Source: Sandaracinus sp. (GTDB taxonomy: Bacteria; Myxococcota_A; Polyangia; Polyangiales; Houyiibacteriaceae). From it: 64,000 bases of DNA. Positions 38,860 to 46,955 of this stretch are shown here, in pieces (position 1 is the stretch's first letter; each line of letters starts with the position of its first letter). A model generated the notes under the pieces. That model searched no databases. It was not told the origin of the DNA and saw only the letters and a program-made list of their open reading frames with translations. The DNA lies in assembly GCA_002699025.1 (NCBI GenBank), contig PABA01000176.1, forward strand, positions 36,130-100,129. The letters run 5' to 3'. The position numbers were made by a program, and so were the translations under genes.

Positions 38860-39388
38860 CGCGGGACGGTAGCACCGCCCCGCGCCGGCGGTGAGCCGAC
38901 GCCGTACGGGACCCGCAGGGGCGGCCGCACCTCCGGGGGAGCCCTCCCCTCGGTCGGGATGCTCTCCGCGTTCCGCCGCCCGCTCTCCGTGCCGTGGCCT
39001 GCGTCGGCGGCCCATGCCGCGTTCGCGGAGAAGCCGGGCAGTGGCTCCGCGCGCGGCCACTCCGCACGAGCCCCTGCCCGCGGGGCCGGCCGCGCCTCCG
39101 GGAGAACCCGGACCCACGGCCGCTCCGCCCACGCCCCGTCGCCGAGGCATGGTCCGCCGAGATCGGCCGTCCGCGCGGGGGGAAACCGACCGCATCGCGA
39201 CCGCGAGGAGCATCCCCGGGCCGCCCGCCGCGCTCCCCATTTGGGGGTAGACTCTTCTCGCATTCCGGCGGACCCTTCTCCCGGTGGCGGCACAGCGAGA
39301 CGACCATGAACGGGATTCGTCAGCCGACCGGGCTGGCTCGAGCCGCCCTGCGTCCTCGCGGGTGCGACGGCGGCGCGACAGCATCACC
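38860..39388. other. Intergenic region, divergent
   Basis: The 529 bp between divergent genes contain only short shadow frames. A less GC-rich spot near 39237-39262 (CATTTGGGGGTAGACTC) may be part of a promoter for the M29-like gene. No repeats or RNA genes were seen. Confidence 0.45.
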
Positions 39389-40402
39389 GTGAGTCAGGAG
39401 GCGATGAGCTTCCTCCTCGGCCGCTCCATCGACGCGACGCTCGTGCCGGGCGCCCTCAGCGCCATCGAGCAGGCGCTCGGGCTCGGGGTCGGGCAGCAGC
39501 TGGTGCTGATCGTCGAAGCCGGCTGCGAGGAGATCGGCGGCGCGCTCTTGCGGGTCGCCGTCGACCTCGGCCTGCGACCGCACGTCTACGTGGTCGACCG
39601 CGCCCAGTCGGAGCTGCCGGCCTTCCTGCGGCGGATGGAGCTCAAGCTCGAGGAGGCCGACGGGTCGATCCTCGTCGGCACGACGGCCGGCCTCGACGCG
39701 GGCTTCCGCCGCCACATCTGCACCCTGCCCGGCCGGCGACGGCACGCGCACATGGTGGGTGTGACGCCGGAGATGATGCGCCAGGCGATGCGCGCCGACT
39801 GGACCGAGGTCCACCAGCTCGGTGAGCGGCTGGCCCGGCAGCTGCGCGGCACCCGGACGCTGCACGTGCAGTCCGGGCCGCGCGAGCACCTGACCGTCCG
39901 CCCCGATGGCCGCTGCCGCTGGCACAACGGGAGCGGCCAGCTTCGCGAGCCCGGCTTCACGAACCTGCCCGGCGGCGAGGTCGTGACCTGCCCCGGGGAT
40001 GTCGAGGGGAGCTTCCGCGCGGACGGCGGCGTGTGGATCGGCGACCGGGTGCTCGGTCGCGGCTCGGCGCTGACGCTCCGCTTCGCCGCGGGCGAGCTCG
40101 TCGAGGTGAACGGGCCGGAGGCCGACGCGCTCTGGGAGGCGACCGAGGGGCCCAACGGGCGCCGGGTCGGGCAGCTGGCCTTCGGGACGAACACCAGCGT
40201 GCTCACGCCCATCGGCGCGATGCTGCAGGACCTGAAGATGCCCGGGCTGCACCTGGTGCTCGGCTACAGCTGCCCGGAGCAGACCGGGGCTAGCTGGTCG
40301 AGCGAGGTGATGGTGCCCGTGCTCTGCCGGCGGCCCGATGTGTCGGCCGACGGGCAGCCGATCCTGGTGCGCGGCCGGTACGCACAGCAGCTCATGGCCT
40401 GA
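39389..40402 (+). CDS. M29 aminopeptidase / NicX-like family protein
   Basis: About 337 residues. The late motifs TNLPGGEVVTCPGDVEGSF, LVEVNGPEADAL, RRVGQLAFGTNTSVLTPIGAMLQDLKMPGLHLVLGYS match the layout of the thermophilic aminopeptidase M29 family and its relative 2,5-dihydroxypyridine 5,6-dioxygenase (NicX). M29 metal ligands are Glu/His residues in this half; the usual final H..D motif is not clear here, so activity is uncertain. The start is open: GTG 39389 (VSQEAMS) or ATG 39404. It stands alone and ends before a clear terminator. Confidence 0.75.
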   Translation: MSQEAMSFLLGRSIDATLVPGALSAIEQALGLGVGQQLVLIVEAGCEEIGGALLRVAVDLGLRPHVYVVDRAQSELPAFLRRMELKLEEADGSILVGTTAGLDAGFRRHICTLPGRRRHAHMVGVTPEMMRQAMRADWTEVHQLGERLARQLRGTRTLHVQSGPREHLTVRPDGRCRWHNGSGQLREPGFTNLPGGEVVTCPGDVEGSFRADGGVWIGDRVLGRGSALTLRFAAGELVEVNGPEADALWEATEGPNGRRVGQLAFGTNTSVLTPIGAMLQDLKMPGLHLVLGYSCPEQTGASWSSEVMVPVLCRRPDVSADGQPILVRGRYAQQLMA

Positions 40403-40511
40403 GCGCGGAAACGGGGCCGGCGCACGCGGGCCGTCCCGGAGCGGCCTCCCTGGGCTGCCCCTCGTGCGCAGGCGAGCCTGCCGGACCGGGAACGCCAGGG
40501 CGGCAGCGGGC

Positions 40512-40554
40512 CCGAAGGCGGCGTGGTGGCGGGCCCCGCTTCGGCCGGTTTTTT
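40512..40554 (+). terminator. Intrinsic terminator after the M29/NicX-like gene
   Basis: A stem of CCGAAG(G)CGG with CCGCTTCGG (one bulged G) and a GC-rich apical part is followed within 4 nt by six T residues (40549-40554), about 150 bp after the stop codon. Confidence 0.75.
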
Positions 40555-40588
40555 GACCCTCCGTGCGCCGGGATCGTAGCCGGATCGG

Positions 40589-41827
40589 GTGGTCCGTCCG
40601 CTGACGCTGCTCTTCGCCTCGATGCTGCTCGCCGGCATCGCGCGCGCCGATGACACGGAGCGCCCCCCGGAGCCGGGCGCGCTCGCGGGCTCGCCCGGTC
40701 GCGCCGAGACGGCGCGGGACGAGACGGCGCGGGACGAGGCGGCGCGGGACGAGACGGCGCGGGACGAGGACGAGCACCCGGCCGGGGCGCCGGCGGCCGG
40801 AGAGCGCGCCGACGCGACGAGCCGCGCGCCCGAGCCGTCCGCCCCGCCCTCCCCGGAGCCCACGCCGAACGAGGACGGCGCGCCCACCGGCCCGGTCGCG
40901 GAAGAGGGGGACGCGACGCCTCCCTGCCTTCGGCCCCCCGTGCGCATCCACCACCTGCGCCGGCCGGACGAGGTCGAGGAGCTGGCGCTGACGCGCTGCG
41001 ATGGGCGTCCGAACCTCGCGGCCCTGGAGGGGCTCAGCCTGGTGGCCCGCGCCCACCGGACGCCGCGCCCGAGCCCCGAGGCCCTGGCGACCTTCGCGAG
41101 CGCGCACCCGGAGCGCCGGGAGGCCTGGCTCACGGACGTGAACCGGCGCCTCGACCCGGGCCTGTTGGTGCGGCTCCAGGCGCTCGCCGACCGCTGGCCC
41201 GGCCGGACGATCGTGATCGTGAGCGGGCACCGGCCGGGCGCCCGGCGGGGGAGCCGGCACCGCTGGGGACGCGCGCTCGATCTCCGCGTCGAGGGCGTGC
41301 ATCGGGCCCAGGTCGCCGCGTTCGCGCGCACGCTGCCGGAGACGGGGGTCGGCTACTACCCGAACAGCACCTTCACGCACGTGGACGTCCGCGAGCGCGC
41401 CACCTACTGGGTCGATCGGAGCGGCCCCGGCGAGGACCCGGACTACGGCCCCTGGCCGCCGACCGAGCAAGAGTCGGACGCCAACCGCCAGGAGCTCCTC
41501 GCGCGTGTCGAGGGCGTGCTGGGCTCGCTCCGCGACGCGGTCGGCGGCGCGCTGCGTCGCCGGGCCGAGCGCGCGCCGAGCGCCGCGGCCGCGGAGCCGA
41601 CTTCCTCGGAGCCCGCTCCGGACGACGCCGGGGCGAGCGAGGCCGAGGCGGCCGCCACGGCCGAGGCGGAAGCGCAGGACGCCGACGTGGCCGCGCTGGT
41701 GGATCCGCGGCGGCCGCGTTCGGTCGTCGTGATGACGCGCGAGCGGACTTGGGAGCCGCAGCCGGGCATCGACTGGACGGTGCCGATCTGGGTGGAGACC
41801 GTGCGCGGCCAGACGCCGGCGAATTAG
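40589..41827 (+). CDS. Exported M15/DUF882-type peptidoglycan peptidase-like protein
   Basis: 412 residues from GTG 40589. The N-terminus is a signal peptide (VVRPLTLLFASMLLAGIARA). A low-complexity Glu/Ala/Arg/Asp segment comes from a 15-bp tandem repeat, four copies from 40712. The catalytic part (about 110-270) has SGHRPGARRGSRHRWGRALDL, where H and D match the HxxxxxxxD zinc motif of M15/VanY-like enzymes, and GVGYYPNSTFTHVDVRE with the last His. This matches DUF882 (YcbK-like) peptidases acting on cell-wall peptides. The C-terminal ~130 residues are Ala/Glu-rich and unassigned. Confidence 0.85.
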   Translation: MVRPLTLLFASMLLAGIARADDTERPPEPGALAGSPGRAETARDETARDEAARDETARDEDEHPAGAPAAGERADATSRAPEPSAPPSPEPTPNEDGAPTGPVAEEGDATPPCLRPPVRIHHLRRPDEVEELALTRCDGRPNLAALEGLSLVARAHRTPRPSPEALATFASAHPERREAWLTDVNRRLDPGLLVRLQALADRWPGRTIVIVSGHRPGARRGSRHRWGRALDLRVEGVHRAQVAAFARTLPETGVGYYPNSTFTHVDVRERATYWVDRSGPGEDPDYGPWPPTEQESDANRQELLARVEGVLGSLRDAVGGALRRRAERAPSAAAAEPTSSEPAPDDAGASEAEAAATAEAEAQDADVAALVDPRRPRSVVVMTRERTWEPQPGIDWTVPIWVETVRGQTPAN

Positions 41828-42250
41828 CCGGCGTCACCCGTGCCCGTGCCCGTGCCCGCGGGTCGCGCGGGGTACGGGCGTCTCCGGATGGCATCGGCGG
41901 GATGACCGTGGTGAGGCGGGCCGTCGACCTCGCGTCGCGCGGGCACCAGTGGGCGGGGCGTCGACCTCTCCTGCCTCGGGCACGGGCAAGGGCATGGGTT
42001 TTCTCTTCGCCCTCTCGGGGCCCGTGCTCTGATCTCTCCGGCCTGCGGGCACGGGCAAGGGCATGGGTTTTCTCTTCACCCTCTCGGGGCCCGTGCTCTG
42101 ATCTCTCCGGCCTGCGGGCACGGGCAGGGGCATGGGCACGGGCACGGGTCTTCTCTTCACCCTCTCGGGGCCCGTGCTCTGATCTCTCCGGCCTGCGGGC
42201 ACGGGCAGGGGCACGGGCACGGGTGAAGCAGGGACCGATGGCCCCTTCTT
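41828..42250. other. Intergenic region occupied by a 69-bp repeat array
   Basis: The 423-bp gap between convergent genes is mostly the repeat described next, with GC-rich non-coding sequence to its left (41828-41977) that contains an inverted GTGCCC run related to the repeat. No gene is supported. Confidence 0.6.
41978..42224 (+). repeat. 69-bp tandem repeat, three units plus a partial fourth
   Basis: Units start at 41978, 42047, 42116 and 42197 (steps of 69, 69 and 81; the third has a 12-bp GGGCAC expansion). Each has GCACGGGC near its start and GCCCGTGC about 38 bp later, which can pair as an 8-bp stem, with TTTTCTCTTC in the loop. Steps are multiples of 3, so a minus-strand frame with a repeated 23-residue peptide stays open. 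I regard the peptide as a by-product of the repeat. Confidence 0.88.
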
Positions 42251-44257
42251 CTAGGGGCGCGAGACGCTCACCTCGAGGCTGAAGGAGCCCTGGCTCCCCT
42301 CGCGGAAGCCGTCGACGACCAGGAAGTACATCCCCGCGTCGAGCGTCGCCTCGATGCGCGAGTGCCGGTTGTCCTGATGGTCGTCGTTGCAGGCGACCTC
42401 GGTGGACGGGTCCGTGCAGTCGCGCCGCAGGTGGAGCGCCCCGTCGTAGTCGCTCGACATGTCGATGCGCACCTGCGAGCGGCGCGGCAGCCGGAGCCGG
42501 TAGACCGTGTCGTTGCTCTGCGCGCCCCCGGCGCAGGTCGCCTGGAAGTCGTCGCTCTCGCCGGAGGTGTTCCCGTTCACCGTGCGCCCGGGCCGCAGCA
42601 TCGGCGCGCGCCGGCAGGTCCGCTCCAGGGCCGTGAGGTCGGTCAGCTGCACCTCGACGTTCGCCGCGCCGAAGGCGTCCGGCCGCGCCCCGTCCACGAC
42701 GAAGACGTACTGGCCGGGCGACAGCACGGTGTCGAGGTTGCTGCGGGCCGTGCGCGGCGAGGAGGCCTCGATGGCCGTGCAGGCGACCTCCGTCGAGGCG
42801 TCGCCGCAGGTCCGCTGCACGTACATCACGCCGGCGAACTCCGCGTCCGAGACCGTGGCCGAGAGGCGCGTCCGGCTGCGCACGCTCAGCGAGCGCACCA
42901 CGTCCGCGCCGCCCTGCCCGCCGCAGCTCCCGGCCACGTCGTCGGCGGCCTCGAAGGTGTCGATCTGGAACGCCTGCCCGGCCGTGAGCGCCGCCGGCGC
43001 CTGGCAGGTGTCGCCCGTCGCGCTGCCCCCCGTCGGCGAGGCCAGCTCGGCCGTGAGCGAGTAGTTGCCCGCCTCCGCCTGCTGGTTGCCGCCGCTGTAG
43101 CCGTCCACGTAGACGAAGTAGCGCCCGGGCTCGACGACGGTCGTCACGAGCGAGCGCCGCGTGTCGCCGAAGTCGTCGTTGCAGGCGAACTCGGTGGTCG
43201 CGTCGGCGCAGGCCGAGCGGACGTAGAGGGCCCCGTCGTGGTCGGTGTTCTGGCGGAGGCGCAGCCGCGAGCGCTGCGGCACGTCGAGCCGGTAGACCTT
43301 GTCCGGGGAGCGCGCGCCGCCGGCGCAGGTCGCCTGGAAGTAGTCGGCGCCGCCCTGGGTCGTGCCGCTCGCCGCCTGGCCCGCCGCGAGCGGGGGCGCG
43401 TCCGCGCAGATGTCCGCGATGGGCCGCAGGGGCGAGACGTTCACGAGCAGCTCGTAGGCGCCCGCCGCGCTGCCGTAGCCGTCGACGACGAGGTAGTAGG
43501 TGCCCGGCTCGAGCGTCGTGTCGAGGCGCGAATGGCTGGTGTCCCCGGCGTCGTCGTTGCAGTCGACGATGCTGCCGACCTGGCCGCACTGGCGGAGGAT
43601 GTAGAGGGCCCCGTCGTAGGCGGACTGGAGCGCCACGGAGACCTGGGCGCGCTGCTCGATCTCGAGCCGGTAGACCCGCTCGGGCGCGTTGCCCTGCGCG
43701 CAGGGGCCCTGGGTGACGCTCGGCGCGCCGGTCGTGTCGCCGGTCATCGGCTGACCGACCTCGACGGCGATGGGCTCGGCGCAGCTCCCGGGCCCGCTCG
43801 TGCCGCCCGTCGAGGGCCCCCGCGCCACGGCCACGCCGCCGCTGACGGGCGCGCCGGACCAGGAGGAGACGAGGTAGCCGCCGTGCCCCTCGCGCATGGT
43901 GACGACGACCTGGTAGTCGCCGCTCCGCTCGGGGCAGACCTGCGCCGCCGCCTGCCGATCGTGGGTCACGTCGCGGCCCACCTCGACGTCGCCCTCGCCG
44001 ACGATGCGGAGATCGATGTCCCCGACGCTCGACTCGCCGAGCCCGAGGAAGGTCGTGCACTGGCCGGCCTGGAGCCGGACGTCGAGGCGCGCCTCGCCGC
44101 CCTCCACGAGCGAGCCCTCGCTGATGGGCCCGGTCTGCGCGAGGCCCATCGAGGCCATCGTGTTGTGCACGGCCACGAAGCGCGGCTCGAGCTGGGTGCT
44201 GGCGCCGCCGCAGGCGACGAGGAGAGCGAGGGCGGTGGCGCTGGCCTGGCGAATCAT
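42251..44257 (-). CDS. Lipoprotein with repeated PPC-like beta domains
   Basis: 668 residues. A lipobox (TALALLVACGG, Cys at 16) marks a lipoprotein. After a divergent N-terminal domain there are four repeats of about 115 residues, each with G-TxG-DxFQATCAGG-style starts, VYRLxxPxRS, DYDGALYLRxxC, ACNDDxGDxxxSR and LxPGxYxxVVDGY. These resemble bacterial pre-peptidase C-terminal (PPC) beta-sandwich domains. Two Cys per repeat (CTD..EVAC) probably form a disulfide. Repeat 3 is the most diverged. It is likely a surface or periplasmic binding lipoprotein. Confidence 0.85.
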   Translation of the reverse strand: MIRQASATALALLVACGGASTQLEPRFVAVHNTMASMGLAQTGPISEGSLVEGGEARLDVRLQAGQCTTFLGLGESSVGDIDLRIVGEGDVEVGRDVTHDRQAAAQVCPERSGDYQVVVTMREGHGGYLVSSWSGAPVSGGVAVARGPSTGGTSGPGSCAEPIAVEVGQPMTGDTTGAPSVTQGPCAQGNAPERVYRLEIEQRAQVSVALQSAYDGALYILRQCGQVGSIVDCNDDAGDTSHSRLDTTLEPGTYYLVVDGYGSAAGAYELLVNVSPLRPIADICADAPPLAAGQAASGTTQGGADYFQATCAGGARSPDKVYRLDVPQRSRLRLRQNTDHDGALYVRSACADATTEFACNDDFGDTRRSLVTTVVEPGRYFVYVDGYSGGNQQAEAGNYSLTAELASPTGGSATGDTCQAPAALTAGQAFQIDTFEAADDVAGSCGGQGGADVVRSLSVRSRTRLSATVSDAEFAGVMYVQRTCGDASTEVACTAIEASSPRTARSNLDTVLSPGQYVFVVDGARPDAFGAANVEVQLTDLTALERTCRRAPMLRPGRTVNGNTSGESDDFQATCAGGAQSNDTVYRLRLPRRSQVRIDMSSDYDGALHLRRDCTDPSTEVACNDDHQDNRHSRIEATLDAGMYFLVVDGFREGSQGSFSLEVSVSRP

Positions 44258-44388
44258 GCGGCTCCTGAGGTCCTTCGACGGGGGCCCGCCAGCGGCGAGG
44301 GGCGCGAACGGGAGGTCGCGGCCGCGGCGAGCGGGGCGCCGCGGGAGGCGGGCCCCGGTGGGAACCCGCGGCGGCGCCGAGGCTTGGG

Positions 44389-45561
44389 TCAGAGGAGTTT
44401 ACGGAAGAGGTAGAAAAAGTTCTCGAAGAAACGGTCGCCGAGCGAGCGGTAGCGGAAGGCGCGCCAGTCGACGGGGGGCGCGTTCTCGAGGTCTTCGTGG
44501 AACTTGGCCTCGAGGGCGCCCGCGACGGCCTCGTCCTCGATGGCCACCGTGACCTCGAGGTTGGACCGCCAGGACCGGTAGTCCAGGTTGTAGGTGCCCA
44601 CCGTACACCATGCGCCATCCACGACGGCCGTCTTGGCGTGGAGGATCACGCCCCGCCACTCGTGCACGTGGATGCCGTGGTCGCGGAGCCAGCCGTAGAG
44701 CTTCCGGCCGGCGTACCAGACGGCCGGCACGTCGCCGACGCCGGGCACGAGGACGCGCACCTCGACGCCGCGGCGGACGGCCTGCGCGAGGATGCGGCGG
44801 ATGCGCCGGTCCGGGACGAAGTAGCTGTTGGTGATGTAGATGCAGCGCTCGGCGGCGCGGAGGCGCTCGAGGTAGGCGCGGCGGATGGCGCGACGCTCGC
44901 CGAAGTAGTGGTTCGCGAGGACGCGCACGCGGGCGTCGGCCTCCCCGTCCTCGAGCTCCTCGGCGGGGGGCTCGGAGGCGCGCGGGGGCGTGCCGCCGAC
45001 GGTGCTCTTCCAGCCGTGGAGGAAGATGCGGCGCATGAACTCCACCGCCGGCCCCTCGATGCGGATCATGTCGTCGCGCCAGCCCTCGCCGCCCTCCTCC
45101 TCCGGCGCCCAGGGGTCGCCGATGTTCACGCCGCCGGTGAAGCCGATCTTCCGGTCGACGATGAGCATCTTCCGGTGGTTGCGGTTGTTCACGACGCCGA
45201 GGCGGAAGCGCTGCCGCCAGGGGGCGATGGGGTTGTACTCGAGGACGCGGCAGCCGGCGTCGCGGAGCGCGTCGAAGAGCGCGCCGTCCGCCTCGATGCT
45301 GCCGACGGCGTCGTAGATGACGTCGACCGGGATGCCTGCGCGCGCCTTCTCCATGAGCGCCTCGGCGAAGCGCCAGCCGGTGCGGTCCGAGCCGAACCAG
45401 TACATCTCGAGGAGCACCTCGCGCTCGGCCGCCGCGATCGCCTCGAGCATGGCCGGGTAGCACTGGACGCCGTCGTGGAGGAGCGTCACCCGGTTGCCCT
45501 CGACGAGGCCCTCGAAGCCGCGCGTGGAGCCGAGCCGGTGGCGAAGGGCGCCGTAGGCCAT
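44389..45561 (-). CDS. Phospholipase D-superfamily cardiolipin synthase-like protein
   Basis: 390 residues with two HKD motifs: HRKMLIVDRKIGFTGGVNIGD in the first half and HAKTAVVDGAWCTVGTYNLDYRS in the second, both with H, K and D intact. This fits bacterial cardiolipin synthases (ClsA/B type), which join two phosphatidylglycerol molecules. Unlike ClsA there is no N-terminal pair of membrane helices, so the ClsB/ClsC-like soluble type is closer; a nuclease role cannot be excluded. Start at 45561 (MAYGALRHRLGS). Confidence 0.88.
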   Translation of the reverse strand: MAYGALRHRLGSTRGFEGLVEGNRVTLLHDGVQCYPAMLEAIAAAEREVLLEMYWFGSDRTGWRFAEALMEKARAGIPVDVIYDAVGSIEADGALFDALRDAGCRVLEYNPIAPWRQRFRLGVVNNRNHRKMLIVDRKIGFTGGVNIGDPWAPEEEGGEGWRDDMIRIEGPAVEFMRRIFLHGWKSTVGGTPPRASEPPAEELEDGEADARVRVLANHYFGERRAIRRAYLERLRAAERCIYITNSYFVPDRRIRRILAQAVRRGVEVRVLVPGVGDVPAVWYAGRKLYGWLRDHGIHVHEWRGVILHAKTAVVDGAWCTVGTYNLDYRSWRSNLEVTVAIEDEAVAGALEAKFHEDLENAPPVDWRAFRYRSLGDRFFENFFYLFRKLL

Positions 45562-45717
45562 CGTGCCCGAAGCCTACACCCGGGAGCGGCGGCGCGCGGG
45601 CGACGTCGGGGAACGGAGGGAACGGAGGGGCCAGGGGGACCGAGGGGAGCGCGGAGGAAGCCGAAAGGCGGGCCCGGGGGCGGGCCATGGCGCGCCGGCT
45701 GCGATATGGTGGGGCCG

Positions 45718-45918
45718 ATGACGCGCCGCCCGACGTGCCCCATCTGCAGCGAGACCGTGAAGCGGCGGGGAGAGCACTTCCCCTTCTGCTCGGCGCGCTG
45801 CAAGACCATCGACCTCGGCAGCTGGCTCGGCGGGGACTACCGCCTGCCCGCCCGGCCCCCCGAGGACATCGATCCGGAGACGCTCGAGAAGCTCCTCCAG
45901 GGCGGGCCCGAGGCGTGA
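45718..45918 (+). CDS. yacG: DNA gyrase inhibitor YacG-type zinc protein
   Basis: 66 residues from ATG 45718; the long upstream open frame is a shadow of the phospholipase gene. The Cys4 zinc motif is CPICSETVKRRGEHFPFCSARCK, followed by IDLGSWLGGDYRLP, both diagnostic of YacG. In E. coli YacG binds GyrB and inhibits gyrase. The gene overlaps the next one by 4 nt (GTGA at 45915). Confidence 0.9.
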   Translation: MTRRPTCPICSETVKRRGEHFPFCSARCKTIDLGSWLGGDYRLPARPPEDIDPETLEKLLQGGPEA

Positions 45919-46823
45919 GCGGGCGCGCAGCCCTCTCCGCCCGCGCGGCGGCGGCGCTCCTCGCGCTGGCGCTCGCGCTCCCGGTCGGCGCCCGGGCCCA
46001 GGCGCCGAGCGACGCGCCCGAGGAGCCGGCCCCGGCCGCCGCCCCGGCGCCGCCTCCGGCGACGACGGCTCCCGAGGCCGGCGCCGAGGACGAGCCGGCG
46101 CCCACCGGGGGCTCGACCGCCCCGAGCGGCGGGACGACCACGCCGCCGCCGAGCGCGAGCCCGGCCGGCACGGCGACCACCCCGCGGAACGCGGCCGCCG
46201 ACGACCCGGCGCCGCCCGCCGAGCGCGTCCTCGAGGACGATCAGGATCCGGACGAGGCCGCCGCCGAGGAGGACGAGGAGAACTGGGGCGTCTTCTGGAT
46301 CGAGGCGATGGCCGGCTACTCCTTCGCCAACCTCGTCACGTTCAAGAACGACAACTTCATCCCCGAGTCCGAGAACCTCGAGGGGAGCGGCATCGTGGGC
46401 GGCGCCGCCCTCGGCTTCCGCATCTACTTCCTCACCCTCGGCGCCCGCGCCACCATCGCGAGCTACTTCGGCTTCGAGCTCGGCACGGTGGGCGCGGACA
46501 TCGCCATCCACCTGCCGATCCCCGTCGTGCAGCCCTACATCCGGGTCGGTCTCGGCTACGCCTGGATGGGCGACGCGGACTACGAGGACCCGAGCCTGAG
46601 CACCACCGACGTCTACGGCCTGGCCATCGACGCGGGCCTCGGCGTGGACATCAAGCTCGGGCGTGTGCTCAGCATCGGCGCGGGCTTCGACGCCGCCTTC
46701 CTCAACATGGGCCGGCAGGGCGCGGACGAGGCGCTGACGATCGGCGAGGTGAACCTGGAGGAGAGCGGCGACGCCGTGGGGCTCCAGCTCCGCGTCCACG
46801 GGCACCTCACCTTCCACATCTGA
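45915..46823 (+). CDS. Outer-membrane beta-barrel protein
   Basis: 302 residues from GTG 45915. A signal peptide (VSGRAALSARAAAALLALAL...GARAQ) is followed by a Pro/Ala/Thr/Asp-rich linker of about 90 residues and then a barrel domain starting at NWGVFWIEAMAGYSFANL. Alternating strands (GAALGFRIYFLTLGARATIA, PYIRVGLGYAWMGDADY, GLGVDIKLGRVLSIGAGFDAAF) run to the end, LRVHGHLTFHI. It resembles small OmpA/porin-like barrels of unknown ligand. It is translationally coupled to yacG. Confidence 0.82.
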   Translation: MSGRAALSARAAAALLALALALPVGARAQAPSDAPEEPAPAAAPAPPPATTAPEAGAEDEPAPTGGSTAPSGGTTTPPPSASPAGTATTPRNAAADDPAPPAERVLEDDQDPDEAAAEEDEENWGVFWIEAMAGYSFANLVTFKNDNFIPESENLEGSGIVGGAALGFRIYFLTLGARATIASYFGFELGTVGADIAIHLPIPVVQPYIRVGLGYAWMGDADYEDPSLSTTDVYGLAIDAGLGVDIKLGRVLSIGAGFDAAFLNMGRQGADEALTIGEVNLEESGDAVGLQLRVHGHLTFHI

Positions 46824-46877
46824 AGGGGCGGTTTCCGCTCATCTGAAGGGCGGTTTCCGCTCGCTGGCACTCGCTAT
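46820..46877 (-). repeat. 28-bp dispersed element, copy B, with a partial duplication
   Basis: 46850-46877 is the inverse complement of 28994-29021 with one mismatch. Immediately before it, the word CTGAAGGGGCGGTTTCCGCT (46820-46839) repeats part of the element. The GCGG-TTT-CCGC mini-hairpin occurs twice. It follows the OMP stop codon directly. Confidence 0.75.
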
Positions 46878-46955
46878 CTCGAGCTCACCAGCGACGCGGT
46901 GGTGTGCTCGCGCAGCGGGCACGAGCGCGAGGACGTGCACGTGGCGCCGAAGCGC

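Noticed and set aside
41834..42220. Minus-strand frame of 128 codons rich in Pro/Val/Arg
   Set aside because: It is the translation of the 69-bp array; kept only as a possibility in the findings.
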